NCBI RefSeq assembly: GCF_006439055.1
Contig: NZ_RCZC01000002.1
Span: forward strand, 765,351-829,350
Direction of reading: 5' to 3'
Length of the DNA stretch: 64,000 nt
Source: Sphingomonas glacialis
Lineage (GTDB): Bacteria; Pseudomonadota; Alphaproteobacteria; Sphingomonadales; Sphingomonadaceae
The notes under the pieces were generated by a model. That model was not told where the DNA came from, did no database searches, and was given only the letters and a program-made list of their open reading frames with translations. This document shows positions 63,656-64,000 of the stretch, piece after piece; within the stretch, counting starts at the first letter, position 1; each line of letters begins with the position of its first letter. The position numbers and the translations under genes were made by a program.

Positions 63656-64000
63656 ATGCTGACCACGAATCCACATGAAGACGACACGCTGCACGAAGAG
63701 TGCGGCATTTTCGGCATTTCCGGCGCGACCGACGCGGCGCGACTGGTGGCGCTGGGGCTGCACGCGTTGCAGCACCGCGGCCAGGAGGCGGCCGGGATAA
63801 CCAGCTTCGACGGGGTGGAATTCCACACCCATCGTGCGATGGGCCATGTCGCGGGCAATTTCGACCGCGAGGACATCATGGTCCCGCTGCGTGGATCGGT
63901 CGCCTGCGGCCACGTCCGCTACTCGACCACCGGCGAGACGGCGCTGCGCAACGTGCAGCCGCTCTATGCCGATCTCGCCTCGGGCGGGTTCGCGATCGCG
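63656..64000 (+). CDS. purF: Amidophosphoribosyltransferase PurF (N-terminal part; runs off the window)
   Basis: 115 codons are visible. After a 16-residue propeptide (MLTTNPHEDDTLHEE) comes the Ntn-hydrolase start CGIFGISGATDAARLVALGLHALQHRGQEAAGI, with Cys17 exposed as nucleophile after propeptide cleavage, then GHVRYSTTGETALRNVQP. PurF transfers ammonia from glutamine to PRPP, the first committed step of purine synthesis. The C-terminal PRPP domain and Fe-S region are not in the window. Confidence 0.95.
   Translation, partial: MLTTNPHEDDTLHEECGIFGISGATDAARLVALGLHALQHRGQEAAGITSFDGVEFHTHRAMGHVAGNFDREDIMVPLRGSVACGHVRYSTTGETALRNVQPLYADLASGGFAIA

Overview
The window is a GC-rich, gene-dense chromosomal segment of an alphaproteobacterium, most likely a Sphingomonas-type member of the Sphingomonadales. 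This is inferred from the protein style (TonB-dependent receptor, SleB-type cell wall hydrolase, PDH E1 beta carrying its own lipoyl domain, an Fe-S bacterial photolyase, ATG/GTG/TTG starts) and from short GC-rich inverted repeats scattered between genes. No rRNA, CRISPR array, insertion sequence, integrase or prophage was seen, and it reads as core chromosome with accessory transport and stress modules.

Layout. 0-3.4 kb: AmpG permease (cut by the edge), an orphan receiver-domain regulator, RluB and RsmD rRNA modification enzymes. 3.4-9.2 kb: a Pit-type phosphate transporter, a GT4 glycosyltransferase and a UvrD/PcrA helicase. 9.4-15.2 kb: a secreted cyclophilin, tRNA-Ser(GGA), then a leftward run comprising a NUDIX-DUF47 (PhoU-like) fusion, a second Pit transporter, a (6-4) photolyase-type FeS-BCP protein and a YdcF/DUF218 protein. 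15.4-21.4 kb: a DEAD-box RNA helicase and a two-gene CzcC-CzcA metal efflux operon with no CzcB adaptor. 21.4-28.7 kb: SRAP protein, an F420-reductase-like oxidoreductase, a membrane GGDEF-EAL protein, and a peroxide/electrophile block (OhrR, Ohr, FrnE-like DsbA, Old Yellow Enzyme, EthD protein).

28.8-35.3 kb: two mirrored LysR/MFS modules whose regulators overlap tail to tail, then EpsC serine acetyltransferase, a gamma-glutamyl-GABA hydrolase-like amidohydrolase and a small lipoprotein. 35.5-41.4 kb: TonB-dependent receptor, TPR protein, YaaA with an SDR, and a Thr/Lys-rich secreted peptide. 41.6-50.1 kb: GyrA, DUF952, PilZ, DUF488, a TPR protein with a peptidase-MA-like region, TrmFO, an EF-hand protein and a squalene/phytoene-synthase-like protein. 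50.1-53.3 kb: a compact VWA/TadG-TadE-TadE cluster. 53.4-64 kb: PDH E1 beta and alpha, an MFS exporter coupled to cysteine synthase, SleB-type hydrolase, acyl-CoA dehydrogenase with a MerR regulator, a lipoprotein, HisI, a Rho-N-like small protein and the start of PurF.

Themes. Phosphate handling is represented by two different Pit proteins, one fused-regulator linked. Redox and DNA damage defence is represented by Ohr/OhrR, OYE, FrnE, YaaA, photolyase, SRAP and UvrD. Cysteine synthesis is represented by epsC and cysK, which lie 24 kb apart. Many gene pairs are joined by four-base ATGA/GTGA or one-base TGATG overlaps, suggesting heavy use of translational coupling. The strongest candidates for something under-described are the NUDIX-DUF47 fusion beside the phosphate transporter, the three-gene TadG/TadE cluster with atypical inserts, and the leader peptide in front of the second LysR-paired efflux gene.
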